A model generated the notes under the pieces. It did no database searches. It was given only the letters and a program-made list of their open reading frames with translations, and was not told the origin of the DNA. DNA of 32,971 nucleotides from Myxococcales bacterium (lineage in GTDB: Bacteria; Myxococcota_A; Polyangia; Fen-1088), in NCBI GenBank assembly GCA_003158455.1, contig PMJO01000141.1, forward strand, positions 1-32,971. Reading direction: 5' to 3'. The translations under genes were made by a program, and so were the position numbers. Positions 25,701-32,524 of the stretch are shown in pieces; the stretch's first letter is position 1, and every line of letters starts with the position of its first letter.

Positions 25701-26212
25701 AGCGGGGGCCCGCCGCCCGCCGCGCGGACGGCCGACGCCAAAGACAGATCGAGCGCCAATCCGAGCGGAGGTGTCTTGCTGGAACCCCGGTCCGAACCGG
25801 GCAGCCACCCGGGCCGTGCCCAACCCTTGGATTGGGGAAGATCTTCGGGACGCGGGGCCGCGTCGCGCGACACTGGCAAGTCCCCAGGCCGCGGGACTGC
25901 GTCGCGCGACACTGGCAAATCCCCAGGCCGCGGGACTGCGTCGCGCGACACTGGCAAATCCCCAGGCCGCGGAACTGCGTCGCGCGACACCGGCAAGTCC
26001 CCAGGCCGCGGAACTGCGTCGCGCGACACCGGCAGGTCGTCGGCCAATCGGCTGGCAGGCGGTCTGACCTTGAAGACGGTGCGGCAGTAGACGCAGACGT
26101 GGTCAACCCCGCCGGCCGGAACATCGCCGCCGACTTCCTGAGCCTTCGCACATTTTGGACAGATGACTTTAAGAGCGGACAAGCAGAATCCCCCGGCCCG
26201 CCATTGTACCAT
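22763..26212 (-). CDS. Large zinc-ribbon, Pro-rich, TPR membrane protein
   Basis: Protein of 1149 residues counted from ATG 26212. A TTG at 26182 is an alternative start that fits the usual opening of zinc-ribbon proteins better. The zinc ribbon is C18-x2-C21-x18-C40-x2-C43 (ICPKC, VCVYC), typical of MJ0042-like N-termini in myxobacteria. Next come five 13-residue repeats (59-123), a Pro/Ser/Ala-rich cytoplasmic region, one membrane helix near 378-400 (PKWAIAVGGGVVVAGVAAAVFL) and then about 720 residues of tetratricopeptide repeats. The TPR part is therefore on the far side of the membrane, probably periplasmic, and may organise a complex. A small membrane protein gene ends 27 bp upstream and a Cys-rich lipoprotein gene precedes it. 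The partner is unknown. Confidence 0.78.
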   Translation of the reverse strand: MVQWRAGGFCLSALKVICPKCAKAQEVGGDVPAGGVDHVCVYCRTVFKVRPPASRLADDLPVSRDAVPRPGDLPVSRDAVPRPGDLPVSRDAVPRPGDLPVSRDAVPRPGDLPVSRDAAPRPEDLPQSKGWARPGWLPGSDRGSSKTPPLGLALDLSLASAVRAAGGGPPLSLDLDSSPSPVSTSGPPPSGLSLDLRGSAGTPPAPSQASAGLPKSPLVAGAPKLAGAAGPSTGRSGAAPPPIPASARLPPGGSPSPTVPPLAPTGALAPKLSPLTPAGAPPSALAPLSPSSASPESSPASSKRPTTGTDLGFSLELEGDSGSKAGPAVLPFPGARVASEGLAEAAAADQLPALQPVAGRAPMRGGALRPVAKRARVPKWAIAVGGGVVVAGVAAAVFLQSSRKAPALDQVIGPMAEGLLNDRPAAYQSAENQLAQAIGPLQEEGDALRREAAEITLLDVLVHGGDPSKTVRAEQLVQTIKPSQKPVAGLYRVKALLAVAKGRPNDAEPALGPEAGAAESQLAVALARMGNNKAAAAVEPLRRYAAARPKELVAQYMVARALEEAGKPEARLEYEKVLSKNAEHFGAALGLARMAATPELRLAAAQALLDRKQPAGSPHELAQANFLLGQAALELGRSHDAEVMLRKAIALDARLIAAYLALGESLLYAGRYEEALSTLQAAGAPLEAVTAGKFALGGAYLATRKAEQGGTLIALAAKAAPNDPRESFWNGFAAATRQSPDLAGAEQGYREALKRDPKFLPASLRLAALLQQQNKAQDSLAVLREAEEAGAPAAILQLAWGDALIVAKEPVKGEEVFRKALQTDPNSARARVGVAAALQAQDKLKEAKAYLEDTLKEMPDTPGLRERLATVCLALGQKDEALARYQEELNTGRVTPGLRLALARLALDLGKLELAQSEAKKVQDENPRCAEAAYLLARVHETRGELGAALAEYRRALMWDKLPIYNYAFGRVLLKAGKEQEAEAALDAASSLPEARMERGRELFRHGDVERALADFKEAAKMLPNSAEPLIFQGFCYDKEGQQAKAEDAWRNAVRVAPDASEPHYRLGRQEMDHGRPKEAIEHFRKAIAKMPASAPWESELYFQLGQAELLTGSKPAALAAFKKYVELAPQDAPSRPEAMRQVARLSSK
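25844..26038 (-). repeat. Five tandem 39-bp repeats coding for DLPVSRDAVPRPG
   Basis: Five in-frame 39-bp units, four almost identical in DNA and the last with A/E changes. They encode DLPVSRDA-V/A-PRP-G/E between the zinc ribbon and the Pro-rich region of the TPR protein. Near identity indicates recent slippage or unequal exchange. No spacers exist, so this is not a CRISPR array. Confidence 0.92.
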
Positions 26213-26239
26213 CTACCCTTTCCCACCGAGGCCACACAA

Positions 26240-26680
26240 TCATTGGCCAGACTCCGTGGAACCTGGGCCCTGCTGCTGGATGCGCCTGAGATGACCCAGC
26301 ATCGCTCGGATCCGCGAAAAATCGTGCTCGCTGAGAGTTCGGACCCCGGAATCGGGTGGTTGGTCCTTGGCTGGTAGAGGGGATTTGACCGATAGCGCCA
26401 TCCGCCCACTCTGATCCATCCCTGTGGCCTGCTGCGTGAGCCCGGATGTCGCCACGCTCCGCTCTGGGGGTGGCGCCCGCTTTACCGCGAGCTTGGGCAC
26501 TTTGCCGTCTCTCTTGACTGCGGCAAGGTTATCCGCCCAATCGCTAGACGGCGGCGGCGGCGAGACATGAGAAGGATCCGGTTTCCTCGCAAGCACTATT
26601 GCGACCGTCAAACTGATTCCGACCGCAATCGCCAGTGCACCAAGCAACAGCGGCCATCGGCGGCGTGCCGGTGCGCTCAT
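26240..26680 (-). CDS. Small bitopic membrane protein, function unknown
   Basis: Protein of 146 residues with a basic N-terminus (APARRRW) and one membrane helix (about residues 9-31, LLLGALAIAVGISLTVAIVL). The rest is hydrophilic and Pro/Ser-rich, with a short helical C-terminus (FSRIRAMLGHLRRIQQQ). No family is recognised. It starts within the stop of the Cys-rich lipoprotein gene (ATGA) and ends 27 bp before the TPR gene, so the three form one unit. The ATGA coupling and biased codon use support it as a real gene. Confidence 0.62.
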   Translation of the reverse strand: MSAPARRRWPLLLGALAIAVGISLTVAIVLARKPDPSHVSPPPPSSDWADNLAAVKRDGKVPKLAVKRAPPPERSVATSGLTQQATGMDQSGRMALSVKSPLPAKDQPPDSGVRTLSEHDFSRIRAMLGHLRRIQQQGPGSTESGQ

Positions 26681-27168
26681 TGACAGGAAACGGAGCAGTT
26701 CGCGTTCACGCAGTCGTCAACGCTCGTGAATGCGGATAGCCCGGCCGAGTACGTGGTGGCGCAACCGTCCATGCACGAGGAGGAGTCTCCGCAGGTTTGA
26801 AGGCAAGCGACAAGGTTGTGGCAAGAAGTGTCGTCGTAGCAAGCCGCGAGCTCGGTGCAGCAACAACTGCCCAAGCATGTGCCGCACGCATCGCTCGCAA
26901 CCAAGGCCGCGCACTGCGACCTGACAGCGCCACATGTGCCGCTGTTGCCTGTCGCGCCGCCCGAGCCGAATGTGGGGCCCATGACTACGCAAAGACCAGA
27001 CGCACACGTGAGGCCATTGTTGCAGGTCTCGTTACCATAGCAAGGGCACTTCTCGTTGCCGGGCTGGCAACTCGTACCTCCGCAGCCAGAAGTGATAGCC
27101 AAAGCAGTTCCCAACGCGAGCGCGAGAAATCCCTTCAATGACATAATACATCGCGTCCACAATTTCAT
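26677..27168 (-). CDS. Cys-rich putative lipoprotein
   Basis: Protein of 163 residues from ATG 27168, with GGAGAG 8 nt upstream; an in-frame TTG at 27186 is not needed. The signal peptide ends at ITSGC, a lipobox-like sequence. A Cys-rich module follows (SCQPGNEKCPCYGNETCN, then GLTCASGLCV), a pattern common in myxobacterial secreted proteins. The second half has a further Cys framework with SDACGTCLGSCCCTELAACY and later C-x3-C pairs, likely making many disulphides. It is probably secreted to the cell surface. It overlaps the next gene by 4 bp (ATGA), so it is the first gene of the three-gene unit with the small membrane protein and the large TPR protein. Function unknown. Confidence 0.75.
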   Translation of the reverse strand: MKLWTRCIMSLKGFLALALGTALAITSGCGGTSCQPGNEKCPCYGNETCNNGLTCASGLCVVMGPTFGSGGATGNSGTCGAVRSQCAALVASDACGTCLGSCCCTELAACYDDTSCHNLVACLQTCGDSSSCMDGCATTYSAGLSAFTSVDDCVNANCSVSCQ

Positions 27169-27426
27169 TACTAACTCTCCTTTCAATTTATTGCCGCGCC
27201 TCCCCGCTTCTGATCAATGCGTGACGACGCGCTAGGTCGGTGCGGCTTTCACGGCTAGATCTGAGTCGTTCGAGTGGCTCGGGCGTTGTCCGATCGGTCT
27301 CGGATCTGGGGCGACAAAACAACGTGAACAAGTGCAACAGCACCATGCGACCTGCGGTGCGCCGTTGCCTCATGATAGGTGGTCCAGTGCGTCAGTCAAG
27401 CGGAAAGAAGGCCTGCGGACAAGACT

Positions 27427-27435
27427 TGATACAAT
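27427..27435 (+). promoter_or_regulatory. Extended -10 element before the EndoQ-helicase gene
   Basis: TGATACAAT is an extended -10 (TGN followed by a TATAAT-like hexamer, TACAAT at 27430-27435) ending 9 nt before GTG 27445. No good -35 is seen 16-18 bp upstream, which is usual for extended -10 promoters. The mRNA would have at most a few leader bases. Confidence 0.45.
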
Positions 27436-27444
27436 CCCTCCGCC

Positions 27445-30400
27445 GTGCGGTTCGTAGCTGACCTGCATATCCACTCCTATCTATCGCGAGCAACCAGCAA
27501 GGAGCTGAACCTGGAACAACTCCAATGCTGGGCCCAGCGCAAAGGGATTGCCGTGGTCGCCACCGGCGACTTCACCCATCCGCGTTGGTTCGCGGAGCTG
27601 CGCGAAAAGCTGGTGCCTGCCGGCGACGGCCTCTATGCCCTGCGCGAGGAATCGGCCAGGGCAGTGGATGCCGAGGTTCCTGCCGCCTGTCGCGCGCCGG
27701 TGCGTTTCATGTTGTCGGTCGAGGTCAGCAGCATCTACAGCCGCGGCGATCGGGTGCGCAAGGTACACAATCTCATCTACGCGCCCGACTTCGAGTCAGC
27801 GGCGCGCGTGTCGTCACGCCTGGCCCGCATCGGCAACATCGAATCCGATGGGCGCCCAATCCTCGGCGTCGACTCACGCGACCTCTTGGAGATCACGCTC
27901 GCATCCTCGCCGGATGCCTTCTTGATCCCCGCGCATATCTGGACTCCCTGGTTCTCCGCCTTGGGCTCGCAATCGGGTTTCAATTCGATTTCCGAGTGTT
28001 TTGCCGATCTCGCGGACCACGTCTTCGCGGTCGAGACCGGTCTCTCGTCCGACCCGGCCATGAACTGGCGCCTTTCCGCCCTGGATCGCTATGCCCTCGT
28101 GTCCAGCTCCGATGCCCATTCGCCGGACAAGCTGGGTCGCGAGGCCAACCTGTTCGACTGCGATCTCTCCTACTTCGCCATGCGCGACGCGCTCCGCGCG
28201 CGCGGGGCAGGCTTTCTCGGCACGCTCGAGTTCTTCCCCGAGGAGGGCAAGTACCACGCCGACGGCCACCGCAAGTGCGAGGTGGTGATGACACCGGAAG
28301 AGTCGGCGGCCTGCGGGAAGACCTGTCCGCGCTGCGGAAAGCCTCTCACCGGCGGCGTGTTGGGACGGGTGGCTGCGCTGGCTGACCGGCCCGCGGGTTT
28401 TCGGCCCGAAGGTGCCAAGCTCTTTGCCAGCCTGGTGCCGCTGCCCGAGGTCTTGGGCGAGGTGCTGGGCGTGGGGGCAGGCAGCAAGAGCGTACGTAGC
28501 TCCTGCCAAAAACTGGTAGAGCGGGTCGGGCCCGAGCTGACCGTCTTGCGAGACGCGCCGCTGGAGGACCTGGACCGCGAGGGTCCACCGCTGCTTGCCG
28601 AGGCTCTGCGCCGCATGCGCGCGGGCGAGGTAATACGGCAAGCTGGCTATGACGGCGAGTACGGCGTCGTGCGCATGTTCAATGAAGAAGAGCGCCTCCG
28701 TTTGCTCGCGCAAACTGCCTTCGCTTTCACCGGCGTGGCGGTCGCTCCCGCCGAAAAAACCAAGGCCGCTTCAGCGATGCGTCCGGCTAGCGAAGAAACT
28801 GCGACGGACCACCTCGGCGGTCCCAACCTCGAACAGGAGGCGGCTATTGCCCACGACGAGGGACCGCTGCTCGTCGTTGCGGGCCCGGGCACCGGCAAGA
28901 CCCGCACCCTGGTGGAGCGGATTGCGCGCCTGCTGCGTGACCGCGCGGCCGCGCCGGCTGAGATCACCGCCATCACCTTCACGCGCAAGGCAGCGACCGA
29001 GTTGCGTGAGCGCCTGGCCGCGCTCCCGGGCACGCGCGCCAGCGGCATCTCGGTGCAAACCTTCCACGCGCTTGGTCTCGATCTGCTGCGGACGCACGCC
29101 GCTGCGGCCGGGCTGCCACCGCACTTCGCGATCCTCGACGAGGTGGGGCGGCAAGCCCTGCTCGCTCGCGTGCACGCGCAGGTGGGCGCGTGCACGCTGT
29201 CGCCGGCGCGGGCGGGCAGTGCGATCTCGGCGGCCAAGGCCGCGCTGATCGCGCCCGCCGATGCGACGCCAGAATTGGCAGCGGTCTACGCGGCCTATGA
29301 AAAGGCACTGGCAAGTGCAGCTTCGGTGGATTTCGACGATCTGGTAGGTCGTGCTGTCCATTTGCTGCAGACCGATCAAGCTGTACTCGCTTCCGCACGC
29401 CGTCGCTGCCGTCACCTCCTGGTAGATGAGTATCAGGACATCAATGCGGCCCAGTACCGATTGGTGCGCCTGCTCGCGCCCGCGGAGCGGTTGACAAATC
29501 TGTGTGTGGTCGGCGATCCCGATCAGGCCATCTACGGCTTTCGTGGGTCGGACCCGTCGTATTTCGCCCGCTTTGCCGCTGACTATCCCGGGGCTCGCAC
29601 CCTCACGCTCGCCCGCAACTACCGTTCCGTCGCGGCGGTCGTGCGCCTGGCCACTGCCGTCATCGAACGCACTCCCGGGCGGGCCGGGCGTCCGCTGCAG
29701 CCGCTCCACGCGCGCGGGAGCAAGGTCATCGGCCAGGTTCTTGCCGATGAGCGAGCCGAGGCGGACTACATTGCCGCCGAGATCGAGGCGCAGGTTGCAG
29801 GCACCAGCTTTCTTTCCATGGACGCGGGCCGCGCTGCCGACGGGCACGGACTCGCCTTCCACCAAATCGCGGTGCTGGTGCGCTTATCGGCCCAGGCTGA
29901 TGTCATCGAAGAGGCGCTCGACCGAGCCGGGATTCCCTGTCACCGCCGGGGCGACGACGCCTTCGCCGCGCGCCCGCACGTGGCAGACATCCTGGCAAAG
30001 CTGCGCCGGCATGTCGAACACCACGCCGTGGACAAGGATTGTGAGCCGGTCGCCGAGTTGCTCGCCACCCTGGTTCCCAACGCCGCGGCCGATCAGCGCC
30101 GCCTGCGCGCGCTCGATCTCCTGCGCGCCTTCGCCGTGCCCTTTGCCTCCGATGCCGCCGCCTTCCTGTCCGAGATGGCGTTGGCGCGCGAAACCGACCT
30201 GCAGTATCTCCCGCAAAAGGTGGCGCTCTTGACCCTGCATGCCAGCAAGGGCCTGGAGTTCCCGCTGGTCTTCATCGCCGGATGCGAAGATGGCCTTCTT
30301 CCTCTGCGTCTGCCCTGGCTGCCGCCTGCCGACGTGGAAGAAGAACGTCGTCTGCTCTACGTGGGTGTCACCCGGGCGCAGCAGCGCCTGATCTTGACTG

Positions 30401-30546
30401 CGGCTTCCCACCGCACCCTGGCCGGCCGTGCGGTCGAGAATCGCCCCTGCCCGTTTCTCGACGACTTGCCGTCCGATCTGCTCGCCACCTCTCGCTCAGC
30501 CCCGCGTCGCCGCAAAGCGCGCCAACTGTCCCTATTGAAATTCTAA
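27445..30546 (+). CDS. EndoQ-like PHP nuclease fused to UvrD/PcrA-type helicase
   Basis: Protein of 1033 residues from GTG 27445. Residues 1-~435 match the endonuclease Q / TIGR00375 group of PHP-fold proteins: DLHIHS with Asp6, His8 and His10, ATGDFTHP (39-46), SVEVSSIY with Glu93, PAHIWTPWF (162-170), SSDAHS with Asp223 and His225, and a four-Cys zinc motif C278/C290/C294/C297. EndoQ cuts DNA on the 5' side of deaminated bases and abasic sites. Residues ~455-1015 are a superfamily 1A helicase: Walker A AGPGTGKT (479-486), Walker B DEYQD (661-665), DPDQAIYGFRGS, LTLHASKGLEFPLVFI and the motif VI YVGVTRAQQRL near 972. All motifs look intact. A lesion nick followed by unwinding is the obvious combined role, but this is inference. 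No accessory repair gene is adjacent. Confidence 0.85.
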   Translation: MRFVADLHIHSYLSRATSKELNLEQLQCWAQRKGIAVVATGDFTHPRWFAELREKLVPAGDGLYALREESARAVDAEVPAACRAPVRFMLSVEVSSIYSRGDRVRKVHNLIYAPDFESAARVSSRLARIGNIESDGRPILGVDSRDLLEITLASSPDAFLIPAHIWTPWFSALGSQSGFNSISECFADLADHVFAVETGLSSDPAMNWRLSALDRYALVSSSDAHSPDKLGREANLFDCDLSYFAMRDALRARGAGFLGTLEFFPEEGKYHADGHRKCEVVMTPEESAACGKTCPRCGKPLTGGVLGRVAALADRPAGFRPEGAKLFASLVPLPEVLGEVLGVGAGSKSVRSSCQKLVERVGPELTVLRDAPLEDLDREGPPLLAEALRRMRAGEVIRQAGYDGEYGVVRMFNEEERLRLLAQTAFAFTGVAVAPAEKTKAASAMRPASEETATDHLGGPNLEQEAAIAHDEGPLLVVAGPGTGKTRTLVERIARLLRDRAAAPAEITAITFTRKAATELRERLAALPGTRASGISVQTFHALGLDLLRTHAAAAGLPPHFAILDEVGRQALLARVHAQVGACTLSPARAGSAISAAKAALIAPADATPELAAVYAAYEKALASAASVDFDDLVGRAVHLLQTDQAVLASARRRCRHLLVDEYQDINAAQYRLVRLLAPAERLTNLCVVGDPDQAIYGFRGSDPSYFARFAADYPGARTLTLARNYRSVAAVVRLATAVIERTPGRAGRPLQPLHARGSKVIGQVLADERAEADYIAAEIEAQVAGTSFLSMDAGRAADGHGLAFHQIAVLVRLSAQADVIEEALDRAGIPCHRRGDDAFAARPHVADILAKLRRHVEHHAVDKDCEPVAELLATLVPNAAADQRRLRALDLLRAFAVPFASDAAAFLSEMALARETDLQYLPQKVALLTLHASKGLEFPLVFIAGCEDGLLPLRLPWLPPADVEEERRLLYVGVTRAQQRLILTAASHRTLAGRAVENRPCPFLDDLPSDLLATSRSAPRRRKARQLSLLKF

Positions 30547-30559
30547 CTTCTTCGCACTC

Positions 30560-30577
30560 CAGGCACGAGACTGCCTG
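30560..30577. terminator. Possible bidirectional terminator between convergent genes
   Basis: CAGGCA-CGAGAC-TGCCTG is a 6-bp perfect stem in the 59-bp gap between the helicase gene and the esterase gene, which converge. There is no clear U-run, so the call rests on position and symmetry. Confidence 0.35.
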
Positions 30578-30605
30578 AATGTTGCGTCTTGTTGACACCA
30601 GCTAC

Positions 30606-32063
30606 CTAGAGCGACGTCAACCACGGCCATAGGTCTCCCGGAACCCAGGAGGATCCGCCGGGACCGTATAGGGACGAGTTCCCATCTATTGGAGCGGGGG
30701 TGTGACCCGAGCCGTGCACGCACCAACGGAGGGGATGCCCGGCCGAGCATCCGGAATAGCTCGTACACGTATGCGTCAAACTGCCTGCAGCCGGTTGGGG
30801 CGGGTTCTGGGTGGTGCAGGCGTTGTTCTTGACGAACTTGTCGCGCAGCGGTGTTGCCATGGCCTCAGTGCATGTGGTGTCCGCAGTTCCGACCATCTGC
30901 CAATATGCGATGGGGTCGTTGCCGCCGTCGCACCCGCTGAGCTGCGCTCCTTCGAAGATCGCGACCGCACGGAAGACTTTCGCGCGGGCACATGCGATTT
31001 CGTAGCTCATGCCACCGCCGTAGCTGAAACCCGTGGAGATGATGTGCGTCGTGTCGACACAGTAATTCTTCTCGATGAGCGCGACCATGTCGTCGGTGAA
31101 GGTCAGGTCTCGTCCGCCGGAATTCGCCCAACCGGCGCTGAGCCCATCGGGCGCCACGAAGATCGCGCCGTTCTTCGAGGCCTTCTGGAGTCCGTAGTAG
31201 GACCAGTCGTACCCAGAGGTTCCGCCATTGTCGACTTGGGCGGAGTTGCCGCCATTCCAGTGGAACCCGAAAATCAACCAATACGGTTTGTTGTTGTCGT
31301 AGTTGTCGGGAAGCCTCAACGCAAAGCCCCGGCTCTGGCCGCCGCTCTGAATCGTAAGATAGCCTCCGGTACCGAAGCCCACACCGTTCCCCGACCCCGC
31401 AGCAGCAGACGCACTCTCGTTCGGGACCGACGCAAATTTCAGCGTCGAAGTCGTGCCGCAACCGGTACTCCCCACAGCGGTGCCACCTGGCGTGGTTCCG
31501 CTCGTGCCGCCAGCGCCCGCCGTGCCACCACCGCTGGAGCCTCCGTTTGCGGAGCCGCCACTGCCAGCGCCGCCGCTGCCCGAGCGGCCACCCGAACCGG
31601 TTGCGCCGCCGGAAGCGGTTGCCCCGCCGCGTCCCGTGCTACCACCCGAACCGGTTGCGCCACCGGAACCGGTTGCGCCACCCATGCTCGTTGCCCCACC
31701 GGAAACGGGCGGGCCGCCGAAGAATCCCGTGCTGCCACCGGAAGCCATTGCGCCGCCAGAGCCGGTCGTCCCGCCACTCTGAGTGGTGCCGCCACTGCCT
31801 GGCGCGCCCCCCGCGCTGGTCGTGCCGCCGCTAGCGGTCGTACCACCGCTGCTTTGCGCTCCGCCTGAGCCAACGGCGCCGCCGGTGCTCCCACCGCGGC
31901 CGCCCGAGAGTTGGCCGCCGCTACTCGTGGTTCCGCCCGTCGGCGTCGGTTCTCCCGAGACATTGTTGCATCCCGCGACCGCCATCAAGGCGAGGTACAC
32001 AGGCAATTGCGCCAGCGCTGCGTAGCGCCACGCGCGGGCAAGAACTCGATCATGGTTCGTCAT
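30606..32063 (-). CDS. Secreted CE1/LpqC-type alpha/beta-hydrolase esterase lipoprotein
   Basis: Protein of 485 residues from ATG 32063, with GGAGG 9 nt upstream; the open frame extends to 32444 but lacks a ribosome site. The lipoprotein signal ends in MAVAGC with Cys32. A Gly/Ser/Thr tether covers about 42-199. The catalytic domain, about 230-480, has the nucleophile Ser347 in GFSYGGG, an Asp near 395 in GTADTTC and His454 in GSGHTPAP, with a FGFHWNGGN-like oxyanion region. This is the pattern of feruloyl/acetylxylan esterase and PHB-depolymerase-like family 1 carbohydrate esterases. C-terminal Cys pairs may form disulphides. It likely removes acyl groups from plant-type polysaccharide at the cell surface; substrate is inferred. 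It converges on the helicase gene. Confidence 0.82.
   Translation of the reverse strand: MTNHDRVLARAWRYAALAQLPVYLALMAVAGCNNVSGEPTPTGGTTSSGGQLSGGRGGSTGGAVGSGGAQSSGGTTASGGTTSAGGAPGSGGTTQSGGTTGSGGAMASGGSTGFFGGPPVSGGATSMGGATGSGGATGSGGSTGRGGATASGGATGSGGRSGSGGAGSGGSANGGSSGGGTAGAGGTSGTTPGGTAVGSTGCGTTSTLKFASVPNESASAAAGSGNGVGFGTGGYLTIQSGGQSRGFALRLPDNYDNNKPYWLIFGFHWNGGNSAQVDNGGTSGYDWSYYGLQKASKNGAIFVAPDGLSAGWANSGGRDLTFTDDMVALIEKNYCVDTTHIISTGFSYGGGMSYEIACARAKVFRAVAIFEGAQLSGCDGGNDPIAYWQMVGTADTTCTEAMATPLRDKFVKNNACTTQNPPQPAAGSLTHTCTSYSGCSAGHPLRWCVHGSGHTPAPIDGNSSLYGPGGSSWVPGDLWPWLTSL
31461..31940 (-). repeat. Long Gly/Ser/Thr-rich tether in the esterase gene
   Basis: About 158 codons of GG-T/S/A units, with several copies of GSGGATGSGG-like blocks. 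At DNA level short units recur (a gccaccggaaccggttgc-like block near 31640-31680), so the region is slippage-prone. It separates the lipid anchor from the esterase domain. Confidence 0.8.
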
Positions 32064-32380
32064 GTCTGCAGTCCTCCGCAAGCAGGACATAGACAAACCA
32101 GCCCCGCGTTTCGGGTCAACAATCGACCGCCGAATGTTCGAAACTGAGCTTGAGCTGATTCCCCGCAGCATCCCCCCGATCGCGCCCCACCAGGGTTGCC
32201 CTTGTGAATGTGGCGCTGGTGACCCGGATCTGGCGACGGCCAGCGTGCCGATCGCCCCAGCGCCCATGATTCTCGGCGTTTCTCGACGGAGAGCAGACGT
32301 GAGCGCAGCTACGTCTGCGCGTCGAGAACAGAGGTCGGCCCTGGCGAGGCGCCGCGGAAGAACTGGGGAGCCGCAGCTGG
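32064..32380. other. Intergenic region upstream of the esterase gene
   Basis: I find no convincing gene here. On the minus strand a TTGACC element lies about 60 bp before the esterase ATG but lacks a clear -10 partner at normal spacing. GGAGG at 32073-32077 is the esterase ribosome site. Open frames across this stretch look like shadows with ordinary composition. Confidence 0.4.
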
Positions 32381-32524
32381 TCAGCTCGGCGGGGCCGTGG
32401 CACCCAGCTCGGCGCACTTCACGCCGGCAAAGCGATGCAACCACCAGGTGCCGGCGGGGAAGATGGCCTTGCGGCCAGCCAGGTGGTCGGAGCGGGCTTC
32501 CTCACACACGACGACCGTGCTCAT
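32381..32524 (-). CDS. Small 47-residue protein, function unknown
   Basis: Short open frame read directly from the sequence: begins MSTVVVCEEARSDHLAGRK and ends in GATAPPS. Its ATG overlaps the stop of the upstream open frame (ATGA), which suggests coupled translation. Third codon positions are strongly GC-rich, as in the clear genes here. Nothing in it is recognised. Confidence 0.4.
   Translation of the reverse strand: MSTVVVCEEARSDHLAGRKAIFPAGTWWLHRFAGVKCAELGATAPPS

Noticed and set aside
25844-26038. 39-bp direct repeats considered as a CRISPR array
   Set aside because: The units abut without spacers and stay in frame with the TPR protein, so they are a coding minisatellite. No cas gene is present.
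28771-29865. Minus-strand open frame of 364 residues inside the helicase gene
   Set aside because: It is a shadow of the helicase domain, whose motifs are intact on the plus strand.
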